Shown piece after piece: positions 12,641 to 24,599 of a stretch of DNA of 64,000 nucleotides; within the stretch, counting starts at the first letter, position 1; each line of letters opens with the position of its first letter. The notes beneath the pieces are model-generated. The model saw nothing but the letters and a program-made list of their open reading frames with translations. It ran no database searches and was not told where the DNA came from. The translations under genes were made by a program, and so were the position numbers. The stretch covers positions 154,501,592 to 154,565,591 of the forward strand of contig NC_134832.1 of NCBI RefSeq assembly GCF_004210375.1. Reading direction: 5' to 3'. The stretch is from Tachypleus tridentatus (Eukaryota; Arthropoda; Merostomata; Xiphosura; Limulidae).

Positions 12641-12848
12641 ACGAAACTTTTCCGATGTTATTTTTTAATCGACTTTCCAACATCTGTTCAGAGTATCCGC
12701 GACACATGTGAACTTCAATATTTATAGCATTGAAATACGATGGACACAGCAGTCAGCCCAGTTTCGGTTTGTTCTAGAACAAACAAGTAAATAACATTTC
12801 ATGATCCAGAATGTTAGCCTTTTGCTGATCCTGAAACAGTTCGTGTGA

Positions 12849-13175
12849 AAACAGAATACATAGATCTGTTTACTAAAACAGAGTACACAGAGCTGTTTAC
12901 TGATACAGAATACACAAATCTGTCTACTAAAACAGAATACACAAATCTGTTTAATAAAAGATAATACACAGATCTATTTACTAAAACAGAATACACAAAT
13001 CTGTTTAATAAAAAATAATACACAGATCTATTTACTAAAACAGATTACACAGATCTGTTTAGTAAAACGGAATACACAAATCTGTTCACTAAAACAGGAT
13101 ACATAGATTTGTTTATTAAAACAGAATACACAGATCTGTTTACTAATACAGAATACATAGATCTGTTTACTAAGG
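12849..13175. repeat. 27-bp tandem array, about 12 units
   Basis: The unit contains ACAGATCTGTTTACTAAAAC. The perfect 10-bp palindrome ACAGATCTGT recurs in many units, while others carry AAATCTGT. Period three gives a 69-codon minus-strand open frame (12814-13023) that is not considered a gene. Confidence 0.93.
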
Positions 13176-13444
13176 TTTTACAGAATCTAGTAAGTTTTGT
13201 TTAAGTAAAAAGGCACAGCAAGTTTCTCACTATGTTAAAATTAATCATCAACACTTCCCTGGCGCGATTACATTATTTTTTTTTACAACTGAAAACTGTC
13301 CGAAAGGGTACATTGGCTGCTTTGTTTTAAGAGACATGCGTAAGAGGAGGTACAAAACATCATGAGAACAGAGTTACAGACATTTGGTTTCAACAAATAC
13401 ATAATCAGTTAAATATGCCAATTATTACGTTGCGCGAAGAATGG

Positions 13445-14316
13445 TTTGTAACTAGCATCTAGTGATATCCTTTGTTATTTAATAACAAAAGAAAGTGTTT
13501 GTAAACAGCATCTAGTGATATCCTTTGTTATTTAATAACAAAAGAAAGTGTTTGTAACCAGCATCTAGTGATATCCTTTGTTATTTAATAACAAAAGAAA
13601 GTGTTTGTAACCAGCATCTAGTGATATCCTTTGTGATTTAATAATAAAAAAGAGTGTTTGTAACCAGCATCTAGTGATATCCTTTGTGATTTAATAACTA
13701 AAGAAAGTGTTTGTAACCAGCATCTAGTGATATCCTTTGTGATTTAATAACTAAAGAAAGTGTTTGTAACCAGCAACTAGTGATATCCTTTGTTATTTAA
13801 TAACAAAGAAAGTGTTTGTAACCAGCATCTAGTGATATCCTTTGTTATTTAATAACAAAAGAAAGTGTTTGTAACCAGCATCTACTGATATCTTTTGTTA
13901 TTTAATAACAAAAGAAAGTGTTTGTAACCAGCATCTAGTGATATCCTTTGTGATTTAATAATAAAAAAAAGTGTTTGTAACCAGCATCTAGTGATATCCT
14001 TTGTGATTTAATAACTAAAGAAAGTGTTTGTAACCAGCATCTAGTGATATCCTTTGTGATTTAATAACTAAAGAAAGTGTTTGTTACCAGCATCTAGTGA
14101 TATCCTTTGTGATTTAATAACTAAAGAAAGTGTTTGTAACCAGCATCTAGTGATATCCTTTGTGATTTAATAACTAAAGAAAGTGTTTGTAACCAGCATC
14201 TAGTGATATCCTTTGTGATTTAATAATAAAAAAAAGTGTTTGTAACTAGCATCTAGTGATATCCTTTGTGATTTAATAACAAAAGAAAGTGTTTGTAACC
14301 AGCATCTAGTGATATT
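13445..14316. repeat. 53-bp tandem array, about 16 units
   Basis: The unit includes CCAGCATCTAGTGATATCCT followed by a near-palindrome TTTGTTATTTAATAACAAA. Two interleaved subtypes occur: one keeps the palindrome, and the other (TTGTGATTTAATAACTAAAG or AATAATAAAAAA) has lost it. Confidence 0.95.
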
Positions 14317-14639
14317 CTTTAAATACTCAATCCTACTATATATAACACATATTTAGAAGAGATTCTGTGTTCCCACTAATGTTATACAGCTGCAAAGTGC
14401 TTATTAAAACATACAACGAACGAGCTCTAGAGGCACGGTTTTGCTTCGTCCCAAAATATAGTTCGTTTCCATGTAGTTGAATATCTAATTTTACAACTCC
14501 TAAAGAGGGGAAGGCCACGTTATTTAAATACTTCTTCCCACACCACACCCGCCGGACCACTATGTCAAATATACGGAAAGAAATGGTTACGGTACTGCCC
14601 AATTTTCTTTCTTCTGAAAGTCCCGCAGTAAATTAAGTT

Positions 14640-14845
14640 TCTTTGTCTGTTTGTTTATATCGGATGTTCGCACTAAGCTACCAAAACTAATACTATTCGT
14701 CCCAAATTTCGAACTGATGGACTAGAGAGGAAGCAGTTACTCTACCTACAACTCTCAACCTACTTTAAGAGCAAGATGCGAACTGTGAAACTTTACGTTC
14801 TTAGTTGGGCACGCCAATCACTAGACCACACCCAGCTCGCAACTC
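14640..14845 (-). mobile_element. tRNA-derived SINE, family C (probable)
   Basis: On the minus strand, from about 14845, it starts with a tRNA-like head, GTGTGGTCTAGTGATTGGCG (A-box-like), followed by a B-box-like AGTTCGCATC. It then runs through GTAACTGCTTCCTCTCTAGTCC towards a 3' end with GCGAACATCC. The head differs from families A and B. Only one copy is present here, so the boundaries are approximate. Confidence 0.55.
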
Positions 14846-15297
14846 AAAGCTTCTTTGTAGCCTGAAGTTCAATAGTTAATTCTATAAACGGAATTCTAAC
14901 ATGGATTAACATGATGTTTTAGAAAAGTAGATGTGATACATCATATCCTAAAAATTACACATCATTGAACGAAGGATTTTACCTCTGGATGTCGAGTCCT
15001 CATCATCTCTTAACACTAACATCCTTCCATCTAGAAGTAGTATAAAAGTTGTTGATTCATTTCTTCTGTGTAATGGGTAAAGTTAATTAATAACACAGAT
15101 TAATGTTTACTTCATTAAATTGTTCTAGTTCACATCATAACAGTTGTTGTTTATTTAATTTTAAAATATCAAAAGTGTATAAACCATTTATCTGTTTGCC
15201 GTGACCCACGTGGTCAGACCTGGCACTGGACGGAAGGACTTCTCAAGATTGGATATAATAGATATAAGTGATTTTGACATATTACTATACATATGGT
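14846..15297. other. AT-rich spacer before the 46-bp array
   Basis: No feature is recognised. The 46-bp array begins abruptly after ACATATGGTAGTCTGACAG. Confidence 0.4.
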
Positions 15298-18200
15298 AGT
15301 CTGACAGTGATGTTGTTAACGTGTCGCTGATCCAACAGCATGCTGTCTGACAGTGATGTTGTTTAAGTGTAGCTGATCTGATAGCATGCTGTCTGACAGT
15401 GATGTTATTAACGTGTCGCTGATCCAACAGCATGCTGTCTGACAGTGATGTTGTTTAAGTGTAGCTGATCTGACAGCATGCTGTCTGACAATGATGTTGT
15501 TTAAGTGTAACTGATCTGACAGCATGCTGTCTGACAATGATGTTGTTTAAGTGTAGCTGATCTGACAGCATGCTGTCTGACAGTGATGTTGTTAACGTGT
15601 AACTGATCCAACAGCATGCTGTCTGACAGTGATGTTGTTAACGTGTAACTGATCCAACAGCATGCTGTCTGACAGTGATGTTGTTAACGTGTCGCTGATC
15701 CAACAGCATGCTGTCTGACAGTGATGTTATTAACGTGTCGCTGATCCAACAGCATGCTGTCTGACAGTGATGTTGTTTAAGTGTAGCTGATCTGACAGCA
15801 TGCTGTCTGACAATGATGTTGTTTAAGTGTAACTGATCTGACAGCATGCTGTCTGACAATGATGTTGTTTAAGTGTAGCTGATCTGACAGCATGCTGTCT
15901 GACAGTGATGTTGTTAACGTGTAACTGATCCAACAGCATGCTGTCTGACAGTGATGTTGTTAACGTGTCGCTGATCCAACAGCATGCTGTCTGACAATGA
16001 TGTTGTTTAAGTGTAGCTGATCTGACAGCATGCTGTCTGACAATGATGTTGTTTAAGTGTAGCTGATCTGACAGCATGCTGTCTGACAGTGATGTTGTTA
16101 ACGTGTCGCTGATCCAACAGCATGCTGTCTGACAGTGATGTTGTTAACGTGTAACTGATCCAACAGCATGCTGTCTGACAGTGATGTTGTTAACGTTTAA
16201 CTGATCCAACAGCATGCTGTCTGACAGTGATGTTGTTAACGTGTAACTGATCCAACAGCATGCTGTCTGACAGTGATGTTGTTAACGTGTAACTGATCCA
16301 ACAGCATGCTGTCTGACAGTGATGTTGTTAACGTTTAACTGATCCAACAGCATGCTGTCTGACAGTGATGTTGTTAACGTGTAACTGATCCAACAGCATG
16401 CTGTCTGACAGTGATGATGTTAACGTGTAACTGATCCAACAGTATGCTGTCTGACAGTGATGTTGTTTAAGTGTAACTGATCCAACAGCATGCTGTCTGA
16501 CAGTGATGTTGTTAACGTGTAACTGATCTGACAGCATGCTCTCTGACAATGATGTTGTTTAAGTGTAGCTGATCTGACAGCATGCTGTCTGACAGTGATG
16601 TTGTTAACGTGTAACTGATCCAACAGCATGCTGTCTGACAGTGATGTTGTTAATGTGTAACTGATCCAACAGCATACTGTCTGACAGTGATGTTGTTTAA
16701 GTGTAGCTGATCTGACAGCATGCTGTCTGACAGTGATGTTGTTAACGTGTCGCTGATCCAACAGCATGCTGTCTGACGGTGATGTTGTTTAAGTGTAGCT
16801 GATCCAACAGCATGCTGTCTGACAGTGATGTTGTTTAAGTGTAACTGATCCAACAGCATGCTGTCTGACAGTGATGTTGTTTACGTGTAACTGATCCAAC
16901 AGCATGCTGTCTGACAGTGATGTTGTTTAAGTGTAACTGATCCAACAGCATGCTGTCTGACAGTGATGTTGTTAACGTGTCGCTGATCCAACAGCATGCT
17001 GTCTGACAGTGATGTTGTTAACGTGTAACTGATCCAACAGCATGCTGTCTGACAGTGATGTTGTTTAAGTGTAACTGATCCAACAGCATGCTGTCTGACA
17101 GTGATGTTGTTTAAGTGTAACTGATCCAACAGCATGCTGTCTGACAGTGATGTTGTTTAAGTGTAACTGATCCAACAGCATGCTGTCTGACAGTGATGTT
17201 GTTAACGTGTCGCTGATCCAACAGCATGCTGTCTGACGGTGATGTTGTTTAAGTGTAGCTGATCTGACAGCATGCTGTCTGACAGTGATGTTGTTAACGT
17301 GTAACTGATCCAACAGCATGCTGTCTGACAGTGATGTTGTTTAAGTGTAGCTGATCTGATAGCATGCTGTCTGACAGTGATGTTGTTAACGTGTCGCTGA
17401 TCCAACAGCATGCTGTCTGACAGTGATGTTGTTTAAGTGTAACTGATCCAACAGCATGCTGTCTGACAGTGATGTTGTTTAAGTGTAACTGATCCAACAG
17501 CATGCTGTCTGACAGTGATGTTGTTTAAGTGTAACTGATCCAACAGCATGCTGTCTGACAGTGATGTTGTTAACGTGTAACTAATCCAACAGCATGCTGT
17601 CTGACAGTGATGTTGTTAACGTGTAACTGATCCAACAGCATGCTGTCTGACAGTGATGTTGTTAACGTGTCGCTGATCCAACAGCATGCTGTCTGACAGT
17701 GATGTTGTTAACGTGTAACTGATCCAACAGCATGCTGTCTGACAGTGATGTTGTTAACGTGTAACTGATCCAACAGCATGCTGTCTGACAGTGATGTTGT
17801 TAACGTGTCGCTGATCCAACAGCATGCTGTCTGACAGTGATGTTGTTAACGTGTAACTAATCCAACAGCATGCTGTCTGACAGTGATGTTGTTAACGTGT
17901 AACTGATCCAACAGCATGCTGTCTGACAGTGATGTTGTTAACGTGATATGCTGTCTGACTGATCCAACAGCATGCTGTCTGACAGTGATGTTGTTAACGT
18001 GTAACTGATCCAACAGCATGCTGTCTGACAGTGATGTTGTTTAAGTGTAACTGATCCAACAGCATGCTGTCTGACAGTGATGTTGTTAACGTGTAACTGA
18101 TCCAACAGCATGCTGTCTGACAGTGATGTTGTTAACGTGTAACTGATCCAACAGCATGCTGTCTGACAGTGATGTTGTTAACGTGTCGCTGATCCAACAG

Positions 18201-19610
18201 CATACTGTCTGACAGTGATGTTGTTAACGTGTCGCTGATCCAACAGCATGCTGTCTGACAGTGATGTTGTTAACGTGTAACTGATCCAACAGCATGCTGT
18301 CTGACAGTGATGTTGTTAACGTGTCGCTGATCCAACAGCATGCTGTCTGACAGTGATGTTGTTAACGTGTCGCTGATCCAACAGCATGCTGTCTGACAGT
18401 GATGTTGTTAACGTGTCGCTGATCCAACAGCATACTGTCTGACAGTGATGTTGTTAACGTGTCGCTGATCCAACAGCATGCTGTCTGACAGTGATGTTGT
18501 TAACGTGTCGCTGATCCAACAGCATGCTGTCTGACGGTGATGTTGTTAACGTGTCGCTGATCCAACAGCATGCTGTCTGACAGTGATGTTGTTAACGTGT
18601 CGCTGATCCAACAGCATGCTGTCTGACAGTGATGTTGTTAACGTGTCGCTGATCCAACAGCATGCTGTCTGACAGTGATGTTGTTAACGTGTAACTGATC
18701 CAACAGCATGCTGTCTGACAGTGATGTTGTTAACGTGTCGCTGATCCAACAGCATGCTGTCTGACAGTGATGTTGTTAACGTGTCGCTGATCCAACAGCA
18801 TGCTGTCTGACAGTGATGTTGTTAACGTGTCGCTGATCCAACAGCATGCTGTCTGACAGTGATGTTGTTAACGTGTCGCTGATCCAACAGCATGCTGTCT
18901 GACAGTGATGTTGTTAACGTGTAACTGATCCAACAGCATGCTGTCTGACAGTGATGTTGTTAACGTGTAACTGATCCAACAGCATGCTGTCTGACAGTGA
19001 TGTGACGTGTCGCTGTTAACATGCTGTGACAGTGATGTTGTTAACTGATCCAACAGCATGCTGTCTGACAGTGATGTTGTTAACGTGTAACTGATCCAAC
19101 AGCATGCTGTCTGACAGTGATGTTGTTAACGTGTCGCTGATCCAACAGCATGCTGTCTGACGGTGATGTTGTTAACGTGTCGCTGATCCAACAGCATGCT
19201 GTCTGACAGTGATGTTGTTAACGTGTCGCTGATCCAACAGCATGCTGTCTGACAGTGATGTTGTTAACGTGTCGCTGATCCAACAGCATGCTGTCTGACA
19301 GTGATGTTGTTAACGTGTAACTGATCCAACAGCATGCTGTCTGACAGTGATGTTGTTAACGTGTCGCTGATCCAACAGCATGCTGTCTGACAGTGATGTT
19401 GTTAACGTGTAATTGATCCAACAGCATGCTGTCTGACAGTGATGTTGTTAACGTGTAACTGATCCAACAGCATGCTGTCTGACAGTGATGTTGTTAACGT
19501 GTAATTGATCCAACAGCATGCTGTCTGACAGTGATGTTGTTAACGTGTAACTGATCCAACAGCATGCTGTCTGACAGTGATGTTGTTAACGTGTCGCTGA
19601 TCCAACAGCC
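15298..19610. repeat. 46-bp tandem array, about 94 units
   Basis: The unit contains ACAGCATGCTGTCTGACAG, which overlaps a perfect 12-bp palindrome (ACAGCATGCTGT) and a second palindrome (CTGTCTGACAG). Variants at the centre are GTTAACGTGTCGCTGATCC, GTTAACGTGTAACTGATCC, GTTTAAGTGTAGCTGATCTG and GTTTAAGTGTAACTGATCC. The GTTTAAGTGTAGC form is concentrated to the left of about 17500, and the right part is more homogeneous. Spacing between rare variants shows block duplications of 322 bp (7 units), 460 bp (10 units) and 230 bp (5 units). Two scrambled units lie near 17941-17970 and 19001-19050. The period is not a multiple of three, so the 60-115-codon minus-strand frames are chance. Confidence 0.97.
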
Positions 19611-19664
19611 ACGACTCGTTTTTTACCATTACTCTTCAATAAGACATTTTTTATAACAATGTCA

Positions 19665-19860
19665 CACTACAGTTGCCTCGTAGTTTGTACTACAGTCTTT
19701 GTACCAGTGTAAAGTATTTCTGTTAGTGTATTACACTACAGTAGTATCGTATTTGTCATTACAATTTTCGTACTAGTGTAATCTATTTCTGTTTCTGTGT
19801 TACACTACAACTGTGTCGTATTTGTTATTACAATTTTTGTGCTGGTCTAATATATTTCAG
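19665..19860. repeat. Degenerate ~69-bp repeat, three units
   Basis: Three successive segments each contain TTACACTACA-like sequence, then TCGTA.TTGT, a TTTTCGTAC/TTTTGTGC block and GTAA.ATATTTCTGTT. They are clearly related but strongly diverged. Confidence 0.6.
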
Positions 19861-21319
19861 TTACTGTTTATATATTATATTCTCGATCTGTTGTCCATAA
19901 AACCGGTATATTTTCTAATTCTAGTATATTTTATTTCATGTGAATTGTCTACCTTAACCCTAGTTTTCATTTTAAAACGTTCCTAGTACAACTCATTATG
20001 ACACCTTATTTAATTTTTCCACGTTTTGACACATCGATATTGTATCGAATTCCAGACATACTCTTCTTACTTCAGCGACCTTAACGAGTGAAATGTATTT
20101 TGTAATTCTTCTTTATTAGAACGTTATTTCATTCAGTACACTTCTATAAGTTCTTAAGACCACGTAACTGTAACAGCTTTTGTTAGAAATAAGAAAACAA
20201 ACAAAATAAACGCTCATTTGTGGACAGAATTGGTTATTTCATTCCTAAACATTTACTTATTTAATACCATCATCATAGATTTTTGAAGCCACTGTCTACA
20301 TTTTCCCTTGTTAAAGAAAATAACTTCTCTATGTACATCGGTGTTAACTTTCCTTTACAAACTGATAGAAGTTTGAGCAGGATGTTGGAAAAGATTCTCT
20401 GATCCATCCTCCAGCGCTGGAACCTGAGAGTCGATGATTCTTTCCGAACATGTTTTAAAACTTTTATGGTAGTTTTAGGTTGAAGGTCATTTCGTTACGG
20501 ATTCGTAACATGTACTTAACTAAACCGGCGTGGCCTTCGTAATGCGGGGGAGAAAATGGCCTAAATGCATCAGGTCTCAAATCAAACGAGAAACAAATAT
20601 TCAGGCCTGGCTACAGCGATGTTTAAAACAAACACTAATGTTCGTTGTCATTAGGTTTTTGCAGAGATAAAAAAAAAAAAATCATTGCGTTGATAGCTAG
20701 ATGTTAATTCGATTGATACAAATTAACACCCAGTCCTTTCTACATTTCCTTTGTAGGTCACAACACTGCAGTCTGACTGAGGCGACAGAAAATGATCATA
20801 ATTATATAGAATATTGGGACATCGGTTTGCTTCTTAGCTTTTATTTCTATAGAAACAAACACGTCGTGTTTTTCTATCCCAGTAAAATGGGTTGCCTGTC
20901 ACATTTGGACACGTGCCAACTCCTTGTTTTAACTCAAGGTTATAAAGTCAGAAAATCAAAACCATGCTATCATCTTGGCATTATGCATCATTATGTCGAT
21001 ACCCTGGCGTCATAACAAACTTTACGATTCATTTAAACAGCCTGCTTAGTTTTCTTAATAAATTAACGTTCACATATATATAAATACCAGTTAAATAAAA
21101 CATATACCGTTGTTTTAAATTGGAGAACTAAAATTTTTAGTTTGTATAGCTAGTCTATCATTCGTATATTACGTAGGGCTAGCGAGGACAACTCTTGAGG
21201 TGCTTTATACATAATCCAACAACAATAAAGAAATAATCAAGTCCTTAATCCCTGTATTCAGGTTTGAGTCGAAGTCTTCGTGTGAAGGTTTTTGTGAAAC
21301 ATGCATAGAGAAACGTTTT
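19861..21319. other. AT-rich DNA without a recognised feature
   Basis: The longest open frame (20701-21015, 104 codons, plus) shows no familiar domain, and its codons look like random AT-rich sequence. A poly-A run lies at about 20669-20681. I see no SINE or repeat array. Confidence 0.45.
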
Positions 21320-21780
21320 TACGTCATTATTTTATGGAGTGATGTGGTCCTAAAGAGAAACGTTAGTATATCAGTAAGTTATGGAGTTATGTGATTCTAG
21401 AGAAAAACGTTTGTATATCAGAACTTTATGGAGTTATGTGATTCTAGAGAAAACGTTTGTATATCAGAACTTTATGGAGTTATGTGATCATAGAGATAAA
21501 CGTTTGTATATCAGTAATTTATGGAGTGATGTGATTCTAGAGATAGACTTTTGTATATCAGAACTTTATGGAGTGATGTGATCCTAGAGATAAACGTGTG
21601 TATATCAGAACTTTATGAAGTTATGTGATCCCAGAGATAAACGTTTGTATATCAGAACTTTATGGAGTTGCGATCTTAGAGATAAATGCCTGTATATCAG
21701 AATTTTCTGGAGCAATATGACCGCAGAGAGAAACGTTTAAGTATCAGTAATTTATGGATTGATGTGATTGTTTCTATCTT
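21320..21780. repeat. 46-47-bp tandem array, about 9 diverged units
   Basis: The unit contains TTTATGGAGTTATGTGATTC, then AGAGA.AAACGTTTGTATATCAG. The array leads into and overlaps the left arm of fold-back element 2. The same units appear once or twice, inverted, at the outer end of the right arm, so the expansion is one-sided. Confidence 0.9.
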
Positions 21781-22252
21781 TAATCTCATACCCAACATAT
21801 CAAACACGTGGTCTGCTTATGACGAGGCTATATTTAACAATGAAATGAGTGATAGGACATAGAGATACTTTTCTGTAAATGCGCGGGGTGCCTCTCTTAT
21901 GGTTTTAGTCATGTTTCTAAGGTCATTACTTCGGTGTATTGAAATACACTACTGTAAACCAGCAAGTATATTTGCGTTTAACGTATTTTAAGCTCTGTAA
22001 AATTAAAAGTGAAACGTAAATATATTTGCGTATCTCTATGTCCTGTTACTCATTTCTTTGTTAAATATAGTCTCGTCATAAGCAGACCACGTGTTTGGAA
22101 ATGTTGGGTATGAAAATAAGATACAAATAATCACATCACTCCATAAGTTACTGACACTCAAACGTTTCTCTTTGCGGTCATTTTGCTCCAGAAAATACTG
22201 ATATACAAACGTTTATTTCTAGGATCACATAACTCCATAAATTACTAATATA
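21646..22252. mobile_element. Fold-back inverted repeat element 2
   Basis: Two inverted arms of about 223 bp (21646-21868 and 22030-22252) flank a spacer of about 161 bp. Matching blocks in both arms include CACGTGGTCTGCTTATGACG, CTATATTTAACAA, GGACATAGAGATAC, CATACCCAACAT and TTTCTGGAGCAA. Identity is high but not perfect. The spacer has no credible ORF. The architecture is the same as element 1 (inverted arms, one expanded into a tandem array), but the sequences are unrelated. Confidence 0.85.
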
Positions 22253-22691
22253 CACTCACTAATCTAACTAACAGTGCAAACAAAGTGGAACTATACTAAC
22301 ACAATCAGTATCTTAGATATTATAACCAAAAATACTTAACTAAAATAAGTCCGAAGAAACACTGAATGGGTCACTGCTTACAAGTTATCTGAAGATTGAA
22401 TCTTTTAAGCTTACCAAAGATATAATTGGAACTACGATCGAAAATATTTTGAACAGTGAGATTATCCAACCACTGATAATATGTAATAATTAAATACATA
22501 TTTTATCTGCCATTATTACTGACTTATAACATCAACTATTTGTAGTGAGTTTTGTTAAACAGGATTGCATTCACTGATTCAGGCGTTACTTTGAATCATA
22601 AACATCACAATATTAACTTCAGTTCTCACATGTTGGGTAACTTTATATTGTCTGTTTATGTTTGAGAAATAGCATTTCCTTCAGTTATTAC
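22253..22691. other. AT-rich spacer
   Basis: No feature is recognised between fold-back element 2 and the 30-bp array. Confidence 0.4.
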
Positions 22692-23906
22692 GGTGTTACC
22701 TTGTGTAGGAACTGACTACATGTTGTTATTATGTGTAGGAACTGACTACAAATTGTTATTATGTTTAGAAACTGACTACATATTGTTATTATGTGTAGGA
22801 ACTGACTACATATTGTCACCCTGTGTAGAAACTGAATACATATTGTTATTATGTGTAGGAGCTCACTACATGTTGTTATTATGTGTAGGAGCTCACTACA
22901 TGTTGTTATTATGTGTAGGAGCTCACTACATGTTGTTATTATGTGTAGGAGCTCACTACATGTTGTTATTATGTTTAGAAGCTCACTACATGTTGTTATT
23001 ATGTTTAGGAGCTCACTACATGTTGTTATTATGTTTAGGAGCTCACTACATGTTGTTATTATGTTTAGGAGCTCACTACATGTTGTTATTATGTGTAGGA
23101 GCTCACTATATTTTGTTATTATGTTTAGGAGCTCACTACATGTTGTTATTATGTGTAGAAGCTCACTACATGTTGTTATTATGTGTAGGAGCTCACTACA
23201 TACATGTTGTTATTATGTTTAGAGCTCACTACATGTTGTTATTATGTGTAGGAGCTCACTACATGTTGTTATTATGTTTAGGAGCTCACTACATGTTGTT
23301 ATTATGTTTAGGAGCTCACTACATGTTGTTATTATGTTTAGAAGCTCACTACATGTTGTTATTATATGTAGGAGCTCACTACATGTTGTTATTATGTTTA
23401 GGAGCTCACTACATGTTGTTATTATGTTTAGAAGCTCACTACATGTTGTTATTATGTTTAGGAGCTCACTACATGTTGTTATTATGTTTAGGAGCTCACT
23501 ACATGTTGTTATTATGTGTAGGAGCTCACTATATTTTGTTATTATGTTTAGGAGCTCACTACATGTTGTTATTATGTGTGGAAGCTCACTACATGTTGTT
23601 ATTATGTGTAGGAGCTCACTACATGTTGTTATTATGTTTAGGAGCTCACTACATGTTGTTATTATGTTTAGGAGCTCACTACATGTTGTTATTATGTGTA
23701 GGAGCTCACTATATTTTGTTATTATGTTTAGGAGCTCACTACATGTTGTTATTATGTGTAGAAGCTCACTACATGTTGTTATTATGTGTAGGAGCTCACT
23801 ACATGTTGTTATTATGTTTAGGAGCTCACTACATGTTGTTATTATGTTTAGGAGCTCACTACATGTTGTTATTATGTTTAGGAGCTCACTACATGTTGTT
23901 ATGATG
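22692..23906. repeat. 30-bp tandem array, about 40 units
   Basis: The unit contains GAGCTCACTACATGTTGTTA, then TTATGTGTAG or TTATGTTTAG. The first five units carry AACTGACTACA instead. One plus-strand frame stays open for 403 codons (22693-23904) as a ten-residue repeat of the GAHYMLLLCL type. Another plus frame and a minus frame are also open over hundreds of codons, as expected for a 30-bp period. Near 23201-23222 a 4-bp gain and a 1-bp loss together keep the 403-codon frame. Recurrent TATATTTTG units spaced 180 bp apart (23530, 23710) indicate a six-unit block duplication. I treat it as a minisatellite, not a gene. Confidence 0.93.
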
Positions 23907-24261
23907 TACACTTAGTTGATTTTCTATGAAAACAAGTCGTGAGTGTCCATGTTTGTGTAACGTTATATTTGTTTAAAACCCAATGGACATTTTTCAGCGA
24001 TGTTTCACAGAGGTACAGTGTGAAATACGTACCGTGTTGTTAGATTATGTTTAAAACAAGAACAACAAATCACTCTGGATTTACCAACGTTTTCCTACAC
24101 GTGTCAACCAAACTCGGTGCATGTTTAGAAACCGTCCTACGCTACTGTAATATAGAATATTTTTAGGCCCACTAGCTTTTGGGGTGGGGCTCAGTTTGAA
24201 GTGAGTACGGTCTGAGGATATTAACCTCACTTCGATGGTATTTTGAGAACGTAAGAAATGT
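23907..24261. other. Unassigned spacer
   Basis: This short non-repetitive stretch lies between two arrays, with no ORF or motif of note. Confidence 0.4.
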
Positions 24262-24592
24262 TTTAGATGTAGTGGTACATAAAATATAAACCTTCAGTGT
24301 ACATTACCACAGATGTACTGGTACAAAAAATACACATTAAATATACACGACTACAGATGTACTGGTATAAAAATATACACCTTTAGTGTACACTACCACA
24401 AATGTACTGGTACATAAAACATATATCTTTAGTGTACAGTACCACAGATGTACTGGTACAAAAAATACACTTTAAGTGCACACTACAACAGATGTACTGG
24501 TACAAAAAATACACCTTAAGTGTACACTACCACAGATATACTGGTACAAAAAATACACTATAAGTGCACACTACAACAGATGTACTGGTTAC
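24262..24592. repeat. 44-bp degenerate tandem array, about 7 units
   Basis: The unit contains CAGATGTACTGGTACAAAAA, then TACACCTTAAGTGTACACTA. The TTAGTGTACACTA part is partly self-complementary. Units differ by several substitutions and short indels. Confidence 0.88.
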
Positions 24593-24599
24593 ATAATAA

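Noticed and set aside
15298..19610. CRISPR-like array
   Set aside because: Units are continuous with no unique spacers, and the context is eukaryotic.
15298..19610. Array of p53-type half sites around AGCATGCT
   Set aside because: The CATG core is present but the flanking positions fit the decamer consensus only partly; the palindrome alone is not enough.
20701..21015. 104-codon plus-strand ORF
   Set aside because: Stand-alone, no familiar domain, length plausible by chance in 64 kb.
22693..23904. 403-codon ORF of ten-residue repeats
   Set aside because: A 30-bp minisatellite is open in several frames on both strands. No signal of a start context, splice structure or domain.
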